Positions 37,375 to 49,773 of a DNA stretch of 64,000 nucleotides are shown here, piece by piece. Positions within the stretch are counted from its first letter, which is position 1, and every line of letters begins with the position of its first letter. The notes below the pieces were generated by a model. It did no database searches, was not told the DNA's origin, and saw nothing but the letters and a program-made list of their open reading frames with translations. A program made the position numbers and the translations under genes. The stretch comes from Ulva prolifera (taxonomy: Eukaryota > Chlorophyta > Ulvophyceae > Ulvales > Ulvaceae), in NCBI GenBank assembly GCA_023078555.1, contig CM041199.1, positions 10,217,943-10,281,942 on the forward strand, read 5' to 3'.

Positions 37375-38505
37375 GCATGAAAAGGTACGTCGCCATGAAC
37401 ATTCCAAGATGTTGGGGGGTGTGGGATGATTATCGTTCATTGCATATTTGCTGCTGACTCCCAGGAGTGGCGTGGGCCAAAAGTGCACACTTTTCACCAA
37501 CCATGTGAATGGACTTGGTTGTAGCCACGCAACCCCCCGCGCAGCAAAAGGTACGTCGCCATCAACATTCCAAGATTTTGGGGGGTATGGGATGTCTATC
37601 ATTCATTGCGTATTTTCTGCAGACACCATGGCGTAGTGTGGTGCAAAAGTGCACACTTTCCACCAACCCATGTGAATGGACTTGGTTGTAGCCACGCAAC
37701 CCCCCGCGCATCAAAAGGTACGTCGCCATGAACATTCCAACATGTTGGAGGGTATGAGATGATTGTCATTCATTGCATATTTGCTGCTGACTCCCAGGAG
37801 TGGCGTTGGGCAAAAGTGCACACTTTTCACCAACCATGTGAATGGACTTGGCTATAGACAAGCATACCCCCGCGCACCATAGGGAAGTTGCCAGAAACAT
37901 CCTTTGATTCTGAAAGATCTAGGACGTCAAGTATGCATTGCACAGTTGTTGCTAACTCCCAGGAGTGGCGTGGAACAAAAGTGCACACTTTTCACCAACC
38001 ATGTGAATGGACTTGGTTGTAGCCACGCAACCCCCCGCGCAGCAAAAGGTGCGTCGCCATCAACATTCCAAGATGTTGGGGGGTATGGGATGTCCATCAT
38101 TCATTGCGTATTTTCTGCAGACACCATGGCGTGGTGTGGTGCAAAAGTGTACACTTTCCACCAACGCATGTGAATGGACTTGGTTGTAGCCACGCAACCC
38201 CCCGCGCATCAAAAGGTACGTCGCCATGAACATTCCAAGACGTTGGGGGGTATGGGATGTCCATCATTCATTGCGTATTTTCTGCAGACACCATGGAGTG
38301 GTGTGGTGCAAAAGAGCACACTTTCCACCAACCCATGTGAATGGACTTGGTTGTACCCACGCACCCCCTGCGCATCAAAAGGTACGTCGCCATCAACATT
38401 CCAAGATGTTGGAGGGTATGGGATGTCCATCATCCATTGCGTATTTTCTGCAGACACCATGGCGTGGTGTGGTGCAAAAGTGCACACTTTTCACCAACCA
38501 TGTGA

Positions 38506-38950
38506 ATGGACTTGGTTGTAGCCACGCAACCCCCTGCGCATCAAAAGGTACGTCCCCATGAACATTCAAAGATGTTGGGGGGTATGGGATGTCCATCATT
38601 CATTGCGTATTTTCTGCAGACACCATGGAGTGGTGTGGTGCAAAAATGCACATTTTCCACCAACCCATGTGAATGGACTTGGTTGTAGCCACGCAACCCC
38701 CCGCGCAGCAAAAGGTACGTTGCCATCAACATTCCAAGATGTTGGGGGGTATGGGATGTCCATCATTCATTGCGAATTTTCTGCAGACACCATGGCGTGG
38801 TGTGGTGCAAAAGTGTACACTTTCCACCAACGCATGTGAATGGACTTGGTTGTAGCCACGCAACCCCCCGCGCATCAAAAGGTACATTGCCATCAACATT
38901 CCAAGATTTTGGGGGGTATGGGATGTCCATCATTCATTGCGTATTTTCTG
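38506..38950. repeat. Segment shared with 45543-45920 (offset 7037)
   Basis: The monomers starting at 38506 and 38673 match those at 45543 and 45710, including a private GCGAATTTTC (near 38773 and 45810) found nowhere else that I saw. The copies part in the next monomer, where this one has GGTACATTGCC and GATTTTGG and the other GGTACATCGCC and GATGTTGG. Confidence 0.75.
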
Positions 38951-40385
38951 CAGACACCATGGCGTGGTGTGGTGCAAAAGTGCACACTTTCCACCAACCC
39001 ATGTGAATGGACTTGGTTGTAGCCACGCATTGGCTATAGACAAGCATACCCCCGCGCACCATAGGGAAGTTGCCAGAAACATCCTTTGATTCTGAAAGAT
39101 CTAGGACGTCAAGTATGCATTGCACAGTTGTTGCTAACTCCCAGGAGTGGCGTGGAACAAAAGTGCACACTTTTCACCAACCATGTGAATGGACTTGGTT
39201 GTAGCCACGCAACCCCCCGCGCAGCAAAAGGTACGTCGCCATCAACATTCCAAGATTTTGGGGGGTATGGGATGTCTATCATTCATTGCGTATTTTCTGC
39301 AGACACCATGGCGTAGTGTGGTGCAAAAGTGCACACTTTCCACCAACCCATGTGAATGGACTTGGTTGTAGCCACGCAACCCCCCGCGCATCAAAAGGTA
39401 CGTCGCCATGAACATTCCAACATGTTGGAGGGTATGAGATGATTGTCATTCATTGCATATTTGCTGCTGACTCCCAGGAGTGGCGTGGGGCAAAAGTGCA
39501 CACTTTTCACCAACCTTGTGAATGGACTTGGCTATAGACAAGCATACCCCCGCGCACCATAGGGAAGTTGCCAGAAACATCCTTTGATTCTGAAAGATCT
39601 AGGACGTCAAGTATGCATTGCACAGTTGTTGCTAACTCCTAGGAGTGGCGTGGAACAAAAGTGCACACTTTTCACCAACCATGTGAATGGACTTGGTTGT
39701 AGCCACGCAACCCCCCGCGCAGCAAAAGGAACGTCGCCATCAACATTCTAAGATTTTGGGGGGTATGGGATGTCCATCATTCATTGCGTATTTTCTGCAG
39801 ACACCATGGCGTGGTGTGGTGCAAAAGTGCACACTTTCCACCAACCCATGTGAATGGACTTGGTTGTAGCCACGCAACCCCCCGCGCAGCAAAAGGTACA
39901 TCGCGATCAACATTCCAAGATGTTGGGGGGTATGGGATGTCCATCATTCATTGCGTATTTTCTGCAGACACCATGGCGTGGTGTGGTGCAAAAGTGCACA
40001 TTTTCCACCAACCCATGTGAATGGAATTGGTTGTACCCACGCACCCCCTGCGCATCAAAAGGTACGTCGCCGTCAACATTCCAAGATGTTGGAGGGTATG
40101 GGATGTCCATCATTCATTGCGTATTTTCTGCAGACACCATGGAGTGGTGTGGTGCAAAAATGCACATTTTCCACCAACCCATGTGAATGGACTTGGTTGT
40201 AGCCACGCAACCCCCCGCGCAGAAAAAGGTACGTCCCCATGAACATTCAAAGATGATGGGGGGTATGGGATGTCCATCATCCATTGCGTATTTTCTGCAG
40301 ACACCATGGAGTGGTGTGGTGCAAAAATGCATACTTTCCACCAACCCATGTGAATGGACTTGGTTGTAGCCACGCAACCCCCCGC
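38911..40385. repeat. Segmental duplicate, copy 2 (offset 3011)
   Basis: This is the partner of 35900-37374. It carries several private point changes, all within one stretch: CAGAAAAAGG near 40222, GATGATGGGG near 40254 and ATGCATACTTT near 40327. That cluster is unusual for the array. It is followed by the extra class A monomer at 40354-40520 that the first copy lacks. Confidence 0.8.
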
Positions 40386-40760
40386 GCATCAAAAGGTACG
40401 TCGCCATGAACATTCCAAGACGTTGGGGGGTATGGGATGATTATCATTCATTGCGTATTTTCTGCAGACACCATGGAGTGGTGTGGTGCAAAAGAGCACA
40501 CTTTCCACCAACCCATGTGAATGGACTTGGTTGTAGCCACGCAACCCCCCGCGCATGAAAAGGTACGTCGCCATGAACATTCCAAGATGTTGGGGGGTGT
40601 GGGATGATTATCGTTCATTGCATATTTGCTGCTGACTCCCAGGAGTGGCGTGGGCCAAAAGTGCACACTTTTCACCAACCATGTGAATGGACTTGGTTGT
40701 AGCCACGCAACCCCCCGCGCAGCAAAAGGTACGTCGCCATCAACATTCCAAGATTTTGGG

Positions 40761-42606
40761 GGGTATGGGATGTCTATCATTCATTGCGTATTTTCTGCAG
40801 ACACCATGGCGTAGTGTGGTGCAAAAGTGCACACTTTCCACCAACCCATGTGAATGGACTTGGTTGTAGCCACGCAACCCCCCGCGCATCAAAAGGTACG
40901 TCGCCATGAACATTCCAACATGTTGGAGGGTATGAGATGATTGTCATTCATTGCATATTTGCTGCTGACTCCCAGGAGTGGCGTTGGGCAAAAGTGCACA
41001 CTTTTCACCAACCATGTGAATGGACTTGGCTATAGACAAGCATACCCCCGCGCACCATAGGGAAGTTGCCAGAAACATCCTTTGATTCTGAAAGATCTAG
41101 GACGTCAAGTATGCATTGCACAGTTGTTGCTAACTCCCAGGAGTGGCGTGGAACAAAAGTGCACACTTTTCACCAACCATGTGAATGGACTTGGTTGTAG
41201 CCACGCAACCCCCCGCGCAGCAAAAGGTACGTCGCCATCAACATTCCAAGATGTTGGGGGGTATGGGATGTCCATCATTCATTGCGTATTTTCTGCAGAC
41301 ACCATGGCGTGGTGTGGTGCAAAAGTGTACACTTTCCACCAACGCATGTGAATGGACTTGGTTGTACCCACGCACCCCCTGCGCATCAAAAGGTACGTCG
41401 CCATCAACATTCCAAGATGTTGGAGGGTATGGGATGTCCATCATCCATTGCGTATTTTCTGCAGACACCATGGAGTGGTGTGGTGCAAAAATGCACACTT
41501 TCCACCAACCCATGTGAATGGACTTGGTTGTAGCCACGCAACCCCCCGCGCAGCAAAAGGTACGTCGCCATCAACATTCCAAGATGTTGGGGGGTATGGG
41601 ATGTCCATCATTCATTGCGTATTTTCTGCAGACACCATGGCGTGGTGTGGTGCAAAAGTGTACACTTTCCACCAACGCATGTGAATGGACTTGGTTGTAC
41701 CCACGCACCCCCTGCGCATCAAAAGGTACGTCGCCATCAACATTCCAAGATGTTGGAGGGTATGGGATGTCCATCATCCATTGCGTATTTTCTGCAGACA
41801 CCATGGAGTGGTGTGGTGCAAAAATGCACACTTTCCACCAACCCATGTGAATGGACTTGGTTGTAGCCACGCAACCCCCCGCGCATCAAAAGGTACGTCG
41901 CCATGAACATTCCAAGACGTTGGGGGGCATGGGATGATTATCATTCATTGCATATTTGCTGCTGACTCCCAGGAGTGGCGTGGGCCAAAAGTGCACACTT
42001 TTCTCCAACCATGTGAATGGACTTGGTTGTAGCCACGCAACCCCCCGCGCAGCAAAAGGTACATCGCGATCAACATTCCAAGATTTTGGGGGGTATGGGA
42101 TGTCCATCATTCATTGCGTATTTTCTGCAGACACCATGGCGTGGTGTGGTGCAAAAGTGCACACTTTCCACCAACCCATGTGAATGGACTTGGTTGTAGC
42201 CACGCATTGGCTATAGACAAGCATACCCCCGCGCACCATAGGGAAGTTGCCAGAAACATCCTTTGATTCTGAAAGATCTAGGACGTCAAGTATGCATTGC
42301 ACAGTTGTTGCTAACTCCCAGGAGTGGCGTGGAACAAAAGTGCACACTTTTCACCAACCATGTGAATGGACTTGGTTGTAGCCACGCAACCCCCCGCGCA
42401 GCAAAAGGTACGTCGCCATCAACATTCCAAGATTTTGGGGGGTATGGGATGTCTATCATTCATTGCGTATTTTCTGCAGACACCATGGCGTAGTGTGGTG
42501 CAAAAGTGCACACTTTCCACCAACCCATGTGAATGGACTTGGTTGTAGCCACGCAACCCCCCGCGCATCAAAAGGTACGTCGCCATGAACATTCCAACAT
42601 GTTGGA
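40761..42606. repeat. 1,846 bp tandem duplicate, copy 1 (11 monomers)
   Basis: Marks shared with the next copy are GGCGTAGTG (40811 and 42657), CAACATGTTGGAGGG, GTATGAGATGATTGTC, class C starts (41020 and 42866; 42184 and 44030) and a 333 bp internal duplication. The copy ends at 42606 in a monomer joining CAACATGTTGGA to GGGTATGGGATGTC, an in-register exchange point. Confidence 0.88.
41185..41850. repeat. 333 bp dimer duplicated in tandem
   Basis: Two monomers (A with GTGTACAC and CAACGCATG; A with CCCACGCACC and AAAAATGC) at 41185-41517 are repeated at 41518-41850. The same pair of pairs is at 43031-43363 and 43364-43696, carried along by the 1,846 bp duplication. At 32653-32985 and 35330-35662 the dimer is present only once, so the dimer was doubled first and the larger unit later. 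Confidence 0.85.
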
Positions 42607-44452
42607 GGGTATGGGATGTCTATCATTCATTGCGTATTTTCTGCAGACACCATGGCGTAGTGTGGTGCAAAAGTGCACACTTTCCACCAACCCATGTGAA
42701 TGGACTTGGTTGTAGCCACGCAACCCCCCGCGCATCAAAAGGTACGTCGCCATGAACATTCCAACATGTTGGAGGGTATGAGATGATTGTCATTCATTGC
42801 ATATTTGCTGCTGACTCCCAGGAGTGGCGTTGGGCAAAAGTGCACACTTTTCACCAACCATGTGAATGGACTTGGCTATAGACAAGCATACCCCCGCGCA
42901 CCATAGGGAAGTTGCCAGAAACATCCTTTGATTCTGAAAGATCTAGGACGTCAAGTATGCATTGCACAGTTGTTGCTAACTCCCAGGAGTGGCGTGGAAC
43001 AAAAGTGCACACTTTTCACCAACCATGTGAATGGACTTGGTTGTAGCCACGCAACCCCCCGCGCAGCAAAAGGTACGTCGCCATCAACATTCCAAGATGT
43101 TGGGGGGTATGGGATGTCCATCATTCATTGCGTATTTTCTGCAGACACCATGGCGTGGTGTGGTGCAAAAGTGTACACTTTCCACCAACGCATGTGAATG
43201 GACTTGGTTGTACCCACGCACCCCCTGCGCATCAAAAGGTACGTCGCCATCAACATTCCAAGATGTTGGAGGGTATGGGATGTCCATCATCCATTGCGTA
43301 TTTTCTGCAGACACCATGGAGTGGTGTGGTGCAAAAATGCACACTTTCCACCAACCCATGTGAATGGACTTGGTTGTAGCCACGCAACCCCCCGCGCAGC
43401 AAAAGGTACGTCGCCATCAACATTCCAAGATGTTGGGGGGTATGGGATGTCCATCATTCATTGCGTATTTTCTGCAGACACCATGGCGTGGTGTGGTGCA
43501 AAAGTGTACACTTTCCACCAACGCATGTGAATGGACTTGGTTGTACCCACGCACCCCCTGCGCATCAAAAGGTACGTCGCCATCAACATTCCAAGATGTT
43601 GGAGGGTATGGGATGTCCATCATCCATTGCGTATTTTCTGCAGACACCATGGAGTGGTGTGGTGCAAAAATGCACACTTTCCACCAACCCATGTGAATGG
43701 ACTTGGTTGTAGCCACGCAACCCCCCGCGCATCAAAAGGTACGTCGCCATGAACATTCCAAGACGTTGGGGGGCATGGGATGATTATCATTCATTGCATA
43801 TTTGCTGCTGACTCCCAGGAGTGGCGTGGGCCAAAAGTGCACACTTTTCTCCAACCATGTGAATGGACTTGGTTGTAGCCACGCAACCCCCCGCGCAGCA
43901 AAAGGTACATCGCGATCAACATTCCAAGATTTTGGGGGGTATGGGATGTCCATCATTCATTGCGTATTTTCTGCAGACACCATGGCGTGGTGTGGTGCAA
44001 AAGTGCACACTTTCCACCAACCCATGTGAATGGACTTGGTTGTAGCCACGCATTGGCTATAGACAAGCATACCCCCGCGCACCATAGGGAAGTTGCCAGA
44101 AACATCCTTTGATTCTGAAAGATCTAGGACGTCAAGTATGCATTGCACAGTTGTTGCTAACTCCCAGGAGTGGCGTGGAACAAAAGTGCACACTTTTCAC
44201 CAACCATGTGAATGGACTTGGTTGTAGCCACGCAACCCCCCGCGCAGCAAAAGGTACGTCGCCATCAACATTCCAAGATTTTGGGGGGTATGGGATGTCT
44301 ATCATTCATTGCGTATTTTCTGCAGACACCATGGCGTAGTGTGGTGCAAAAGTGCACACTTTCCACCAACCCATGTGAATGGACTTGGTTGTAGCCACGC
44401 AACCCCCCGCGCATCAAAAGGTACGTCGCCATGAACATTCCAACATGTTGGA
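42607..44452. repeat. 1,846 bp tandem duplicate, copy 2
   Basis: This copy follows copy 1 directly and matches it by offset 1,846 throughout the positions compared. Its right edge continues into the AvrII haplotype segment (44545), whereas copy 1 ends at the exchange junction. The direct abutment is what one unequal crossover leaves behind. Confidence 0.88.
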
Positions 44453-47400
44453 GGGTATGAGATGATTGTCATTCATTGCATATTTGCTGCTGACTCCCAG
44501 GAGTGGCGTGGGGCAAAAGTGCACACTTTTCACCAACCTTGTGAATGGACTTGGCTATAGACAAGCATACCCCCGCGCACCATAGGGAAGTTGCCAGAAA
44601 CATCCTTTGATTCTGAAAGATCTAGGACGTCAAGTATGCATTGCACAGTTGTTGCTAACTCCTAGGAGTGGCGTGGAACAAAAGTGCACACTTTTCACCA
44701 ACCATGTGAATGGACTTGGTTGTAGCCACGCAACCCCCCGCGCAGCAAAAGGAACGTCGCCATCAACATTCTAAGATTTTGGGGGGTATGGGATGTCCAT
44801 CATTCATTGCGTATTTTCTGCAGACACCATGGCGTGGTGTGGTGCAAAAGTGCACACTTTCCACCAACCCATGTGAATGGACTTGGTTGTAGCCACGCAA
44901 CCCCCCGCGCAGCAAAAGGTACATCGCGATCAACATTCCAAGATGTTGGGGGGTATGGGATGTCCATCATTCATTGCGTATTTTCTGCAGACACCATGGC
45001 GTGGTGTGGTGCAAAAGTGCACATTTTCCACCAACCCATGTGAATGGACTTGGTTGTACCCACGCACCCCCTGCGCATCAAAAGGTACGTCGCCATCAAC
45101 ATTCCAAGATGTTGGAGGGTATGGGATGTCCATCATTCATTGCGTATTTTCTGCAGACACCATGGAGTGGTGTGGTGCAAAAGAGCACACTTTCCACCAA
45201 CCCATGGGAATGGACTTGGTTGTAGCCACGCAACCCCCCGCGCATGAAAAGGTACGTCCCCATGAACATTCAAAGATGTTGGGGGGTATGGGATGTCCAT
45301 CATCCATTGCGTATTTTCTGCAGACACCATGGCGTGGTGTGGTGCAAAAGTGCACACTTTCCACCAACCCATGTGAATGGACTTGGTTGTAGCCACGCAA
45401 CCCCCCGCGCAGCAAAAGGTACATCGCGATCAACATTCCAAGATGTTGGGGGGTATGGGATGTCCATCATTCATTGCGTATTTTCTGCAGACACCATGGC
45501 GTGGTGTGGTGCAAAAGTGCACACTTTTCACCAACCATGTGAATGGACTTGGTTGTAGCCACGCAACCCCCTGCGCATCAAAAGGTACGTCCCCATGAAC
45601 ATTCAAAGATGTTGGGGGGTATGGGATGTCCATCATTCATTGCGTATTTTCTGCAGACACCATGGAGTGGTGTGGTGCAAAAATGCACATTTTCCACCAA
45701 CCCATGTGAATGGACTTGGTTGTAGCCACGCAACCCCCCGCGCAGCAAAAGGTACGTTGCCATCAACATTCCAAGATGTTGGGGGGTATGGGATGTCCAT
45801 CATTCATTGCGAATTTTCTGCAGACACCATGGCGTGGTGTGGTGCAAAAGTGTACACTTTCCACCAACGCATGTGAATGGACTTGGTTGTAGCCACGCAA
45901 CCCCCCGCGCATCAAAAGGTACATCGCCATCAACATTCCAAGATGTTGGGGGGTATGGGATGTCCATCATTCATTGCGTATTTTCTGCAGACACCATGGA
46001 GTGGTGTGGTGCAAAAGTGCACACTTTCCACCAACCCATGTGAATGGACTTGGTTGTGGCCACGCAACCCCCCGCGCATGAAAAGGTACGTCGCCATGAA
46101 CATTCCAAGATGTTGGGGGGTATGGGATGATTATCGTTCATTGCATATTTGCTGCTGACTCCCAGGAGTGGCGTTGGGCAAAAGTGCACACTTTTCACCA
46201 ACCATGTGAATGGACTTGGTTGTAGCCACGCAACCCCCCGCGCAGCAAAAGGTACATCGCGATCAACATTCCAAGATTTTGGGGGGTATGGGATGTCCAT
46301 CATTCATTGCGTATTTTCTGCAGACACCATGGCGTGGTGTGGTGCAAAAGTGCACACTTTCCACCAACCTATGTGAATGGACTTGGTTGTAGCCACGCAT
46401 TGGCTATAGACAAGCATACCCCCGCGCACCATAGGGAAGTTGCCAGAAACATCCTTTGATTCTGAAAGATCTAGGACGTCAAGTATGCATTGCACATTTG
46501 TTGCTAACTCCCAGGAGTGGCGTGGAACAAAAGTGCACACTTTTCACCAACCATGTGAATGGACTTGGTTGTAGCCACGCAACCCCCCGCGCAGCAAAAG
46601 GTACATCGCGATCAACATTCCAAGATTTTGGGGGGTATGGGATGTCCATCATTCATTGCGTATTTTCTGCAGACACCATGGCGTGGTGTGGTGCAAAAGT
46701 GCACACTTTCCACCAACCTATGTGAATGGACTTGGTTGTAGCCACGCATTGGCTATAGACAAGCATACCCCCGCGCACCATAGGGAAGTTGCCAGAAACA
46801 TCCTTTGATTCTGAAAGATCTAGGACGTCAAGTATGCATTGCACAGTTGTTGCTAACTCCCAGGAGTGGCGTGGAACAAAAGTGCACACTTTTCACCAAC
46901 CCATGTGAATGGACTTGGTTGTAGCCACGCAACCCCCCGCGCAGCAAAAGGTACGTTGCCATCAACATTCCAAGATGTTGGGGGGTATGGGATGTCCATC
47001 ATTCATTGCGTATTTTCTGCAGACACCATGGCGTGGTGTGGTGCAAAAGTGTACACTTTCCACCAACGCATGTGAATGGACTTGGTTGTAGCCACGCAAC
47101 CCCCCGCGCAGCAAAAGGTACGTCGCCATCAACATTCCAAGATTTTGGGGGGTATGGGATGTCCATCATTCATTGCGTATTTTCTGCAGACACCATGGAG
47201 TGGTGTGGTGCAAAAATGCACATTTTCCACCAACCCATGTGAATGGACTTGGTTGTAGCCACGCAACCCCCCGCGCAGCAAAAGGTACGTTGCCATCAAC
47301 ATTCCAAGATGTTGGGGGGTATGGGATGTCCATCATTCATTGCGTATTTTCTGCAGACACCATGGAGTGGTGTGGTGCAAAAGTGCACACTTTCCACCAA

Positions 47401-48574
47401 CCCATGTGAATGGACTTGGTTGTAGCCACGCAACCCCCCGCGCATGAAAAGGTACGTCGCCATGAACATTCCAAGATGTTGGGGGGTATGGGATGATTAT
47501 CGTTCATTGCATATTTGCTGCTGACTCCCAGGAGTGGCGTTGGGCAAAAGTGCACACTTTTCACCAACCATGTGAATGGACTTGGCTATAGACAAGCATA
47601 CCCCCGCGCACCATAGGGAAGTTGCCAGAAACATCCTTTGATTCTGAAAGATCTAGGACGTCAAGTATGCATTGCACAGTTGTTGCTAACTCCCAGGAGT
47701 GGCGTGGAACAAAAGTGCACACTTTTCACCAACCATGTGAATGGACTTGGTTGTAGCCACGTAACCCCCCGCGCAGCAAAAGGTACATCGCGATCAACAT
47801 TCCAAGATTTTGGGGGGTATGGGATGTCCATCATTCATTGCGTATTTTCTGCAGACACCATGGCGTGGTGTGGTGCAAAAGTGCACACTTTCCACCAACC
47901 CATGTGAATGGACTTGGTTGTAGCCACGCAACCCCCCGCGCAGCAAAAGGTACATCGCGATCAACATTCCAAGATGTTGGGGGGTATGGGATGTCCATCA
48001 TTCATTGCGTATTTTCTGCAGACACCATGGCGTGGTGTGGTGCAAAAGTGCACATTTTCCACCAACCCATGTGAATGGACTTGGTTGTACCCACGCACCC
48101 CCTGCGCATCAAAAGGTACGTCGCCGTCAACATTCCAAGATGTTGGAGGGTATGGGATGTCCATCATTCATTGCGTATTTTCTGCAGACACCATGGAGTG
48201 GTGTGGTGCAAAAATGCACATTTTCCACCAACCCATGTGAATGGACTTGGTTGTAGCCACGCAACCCCCCGCGCAGCAAAAGGTACGTCCCCATGAACAT
48301 TCAAAGATGTTGGGGGGTATGGGATGTCCATCATCCATTGCGTATTTTCTGCAGACACCATGGAGTGGTGTGGTGCAAAAATGCACATTTTCCACCAACC
48401 CATGTGAATGGACTTGGTTGTAGCCACGCAACCCCCCGCGCAGCAAAAGGTACATCGCGCTCAACATTCCAAGATGTTGGGGGGTATGGGATGTCCAACA
48501 TTCATTGCGTATTTTCTGCAGACACCATGGCGTGGTGTGGTGCAAAAGTGCACATTTTCCACCAACCCATGTGA
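44453..48574. repeat. Domain V: mixed zone between domains IV and VI
   Basis: It begins with the fourth AvrII haplotype segment (to about 45045, offset 5023 from 39430-40022). It then holds assorted class A subtypes, including CCCATGGGAATGG near 45206 and TTGTGGCCACG near 46057, both private. The last GTGTACAC/CAACGCATG monomers end near 47075. Class C starts at 44545, 46377, 46726 and 47576. No long HOR is seen apart from the 349 bp duplication. No gene or RNA is seen. Confidence 0.75.
46210..46908. repeat. 349 bp dimer (A + extended C) duplicated in tandem
   Basis: 46210-46558 is repeated at 46559-46908, the second being one base longer because it ends CACCAACCC. The private CAACCTATGTG occurs in both (near 46367 and 46716). 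The first copy alone has GCACATTTGTTG (near 46492). Each unit is one ACATCGCG class A monomer plus one extended class C. Confidence 0.87.
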
Positions 48575-49773
48575 ATGGACTTGGTTGTAGCCACGCATTG
48601 GCTATAGACAAGCATACCCCCGCGCACCATAGGGAAGTTGCCAGAAACATCCTTTGATTCTGAAAGATCTAGGACGTCAAGTATGCATTGCACAGTTGTT
48701 GCTAACTCCCAGGAGTGGCGTGGAACAAAAGTGCACACTTTTCACCAACCCATGTGAATGGACTTGGTTGTAGCCACGCAACCCCCCGCGCAGCAAAAGG
48801 TACGTTGCCATCAACATTCCAAGATGTTGGGGGGTATGGGATGTCTATCATTCATTGCGTATTTTCTGCAGACACCATGGCGTGGTGTGGTGCAAAAGTG
48901 CACACTTTCCACCAACCCATGTGAATGGACTTGGTTGTAGCCACGCAACCCCCCGCGCAGCAAAAGGTACATCGCGCTCAACATTCCAAGATTTTGGGGG
49001 GTATGGGATGTCCATCATTCATTGCGTATTTTCTGCAGACACCATGGCGTGGTGTGGTGCAAAAGTGCACATTTTCCACCAACCCATGTGAATGGACTTG
49101 GTTGTAGCCACGCATTGGCTATAGACAAGCATACCCCCGCGCACCATAGGGAAGTTGCCAGAAACATCCTTTGATTCTGAAAGATCTAGGACGTCAAGTA
49201 TGCATTGCACAGTTGTTGCTAACTCCCAGGAGTGGCGTGGAACAAAAGTGCACACTTTTCACCAACCATGTGAATGGACTTGGTTGTAGCCACGCAACCC
49301 CCCGCGCAGCAAAAGGTACGTCGCCATCAACATTCCAAGATTTTGGGGGGTATGGGATGTCTATCATTCATTGCGTATTTTCTGCAGACACCATGGCGTG
49401 GTGTGGTGCAAAAGTGCACACTTTCCACCAACCCATGTGAATGGACTTGGTTGTAGCCACGCATCCCCCCGCGCATCAAAAGGTACGTCGCCATGAATAT
49501 TCCAAGATGTTGGGGGGTATGGGATGATTATCGTTCATTGCATATTTGCTGCTGACTCCCAGGAGTGGCGTGGGGCAAAAGTGCACACTTTTCACCAACC
49601 ATGTGAATGGACTTGGTTGTAGCCACGCAACCCCCCGCGCAGCAAAAGGTACGTCGCCATCAACATTCCAAGATTTTGGGGGGTATGGGATGTCCATCAT
49701 TCATTGCGTATTTTCTGCAGACACCATGGCGTGGTGTGGTGCAAAAGTGCACACTTTCCACCAACCCATGTGA

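Noticed and set aside
37099-37602. Open frame of 167 codons on the minus strand
   Set aside because: Same cause: consecutive monomers with mixed 166 and 167 base lengths happen to stay open. It is antisense to the satellite and does not recur where monomer lengths differ.
44877-45392. Open frame of 171 codons on the plus strand
   Set aside because: It arises because a TGTGA to TGGGA change near 45206 removes a stop in satellite monomers. The 167-base period shifts frame each monomer, and the translation is just the monomer read in rotating frames. No codon bias, start context or domain.
48168-48650. Open frames of about 156-160 codons on the minus strand (also 58132-58602)
   Set aside because: Pure satellite translation; contains several monomer translations in different frames and no recognisable protein family.
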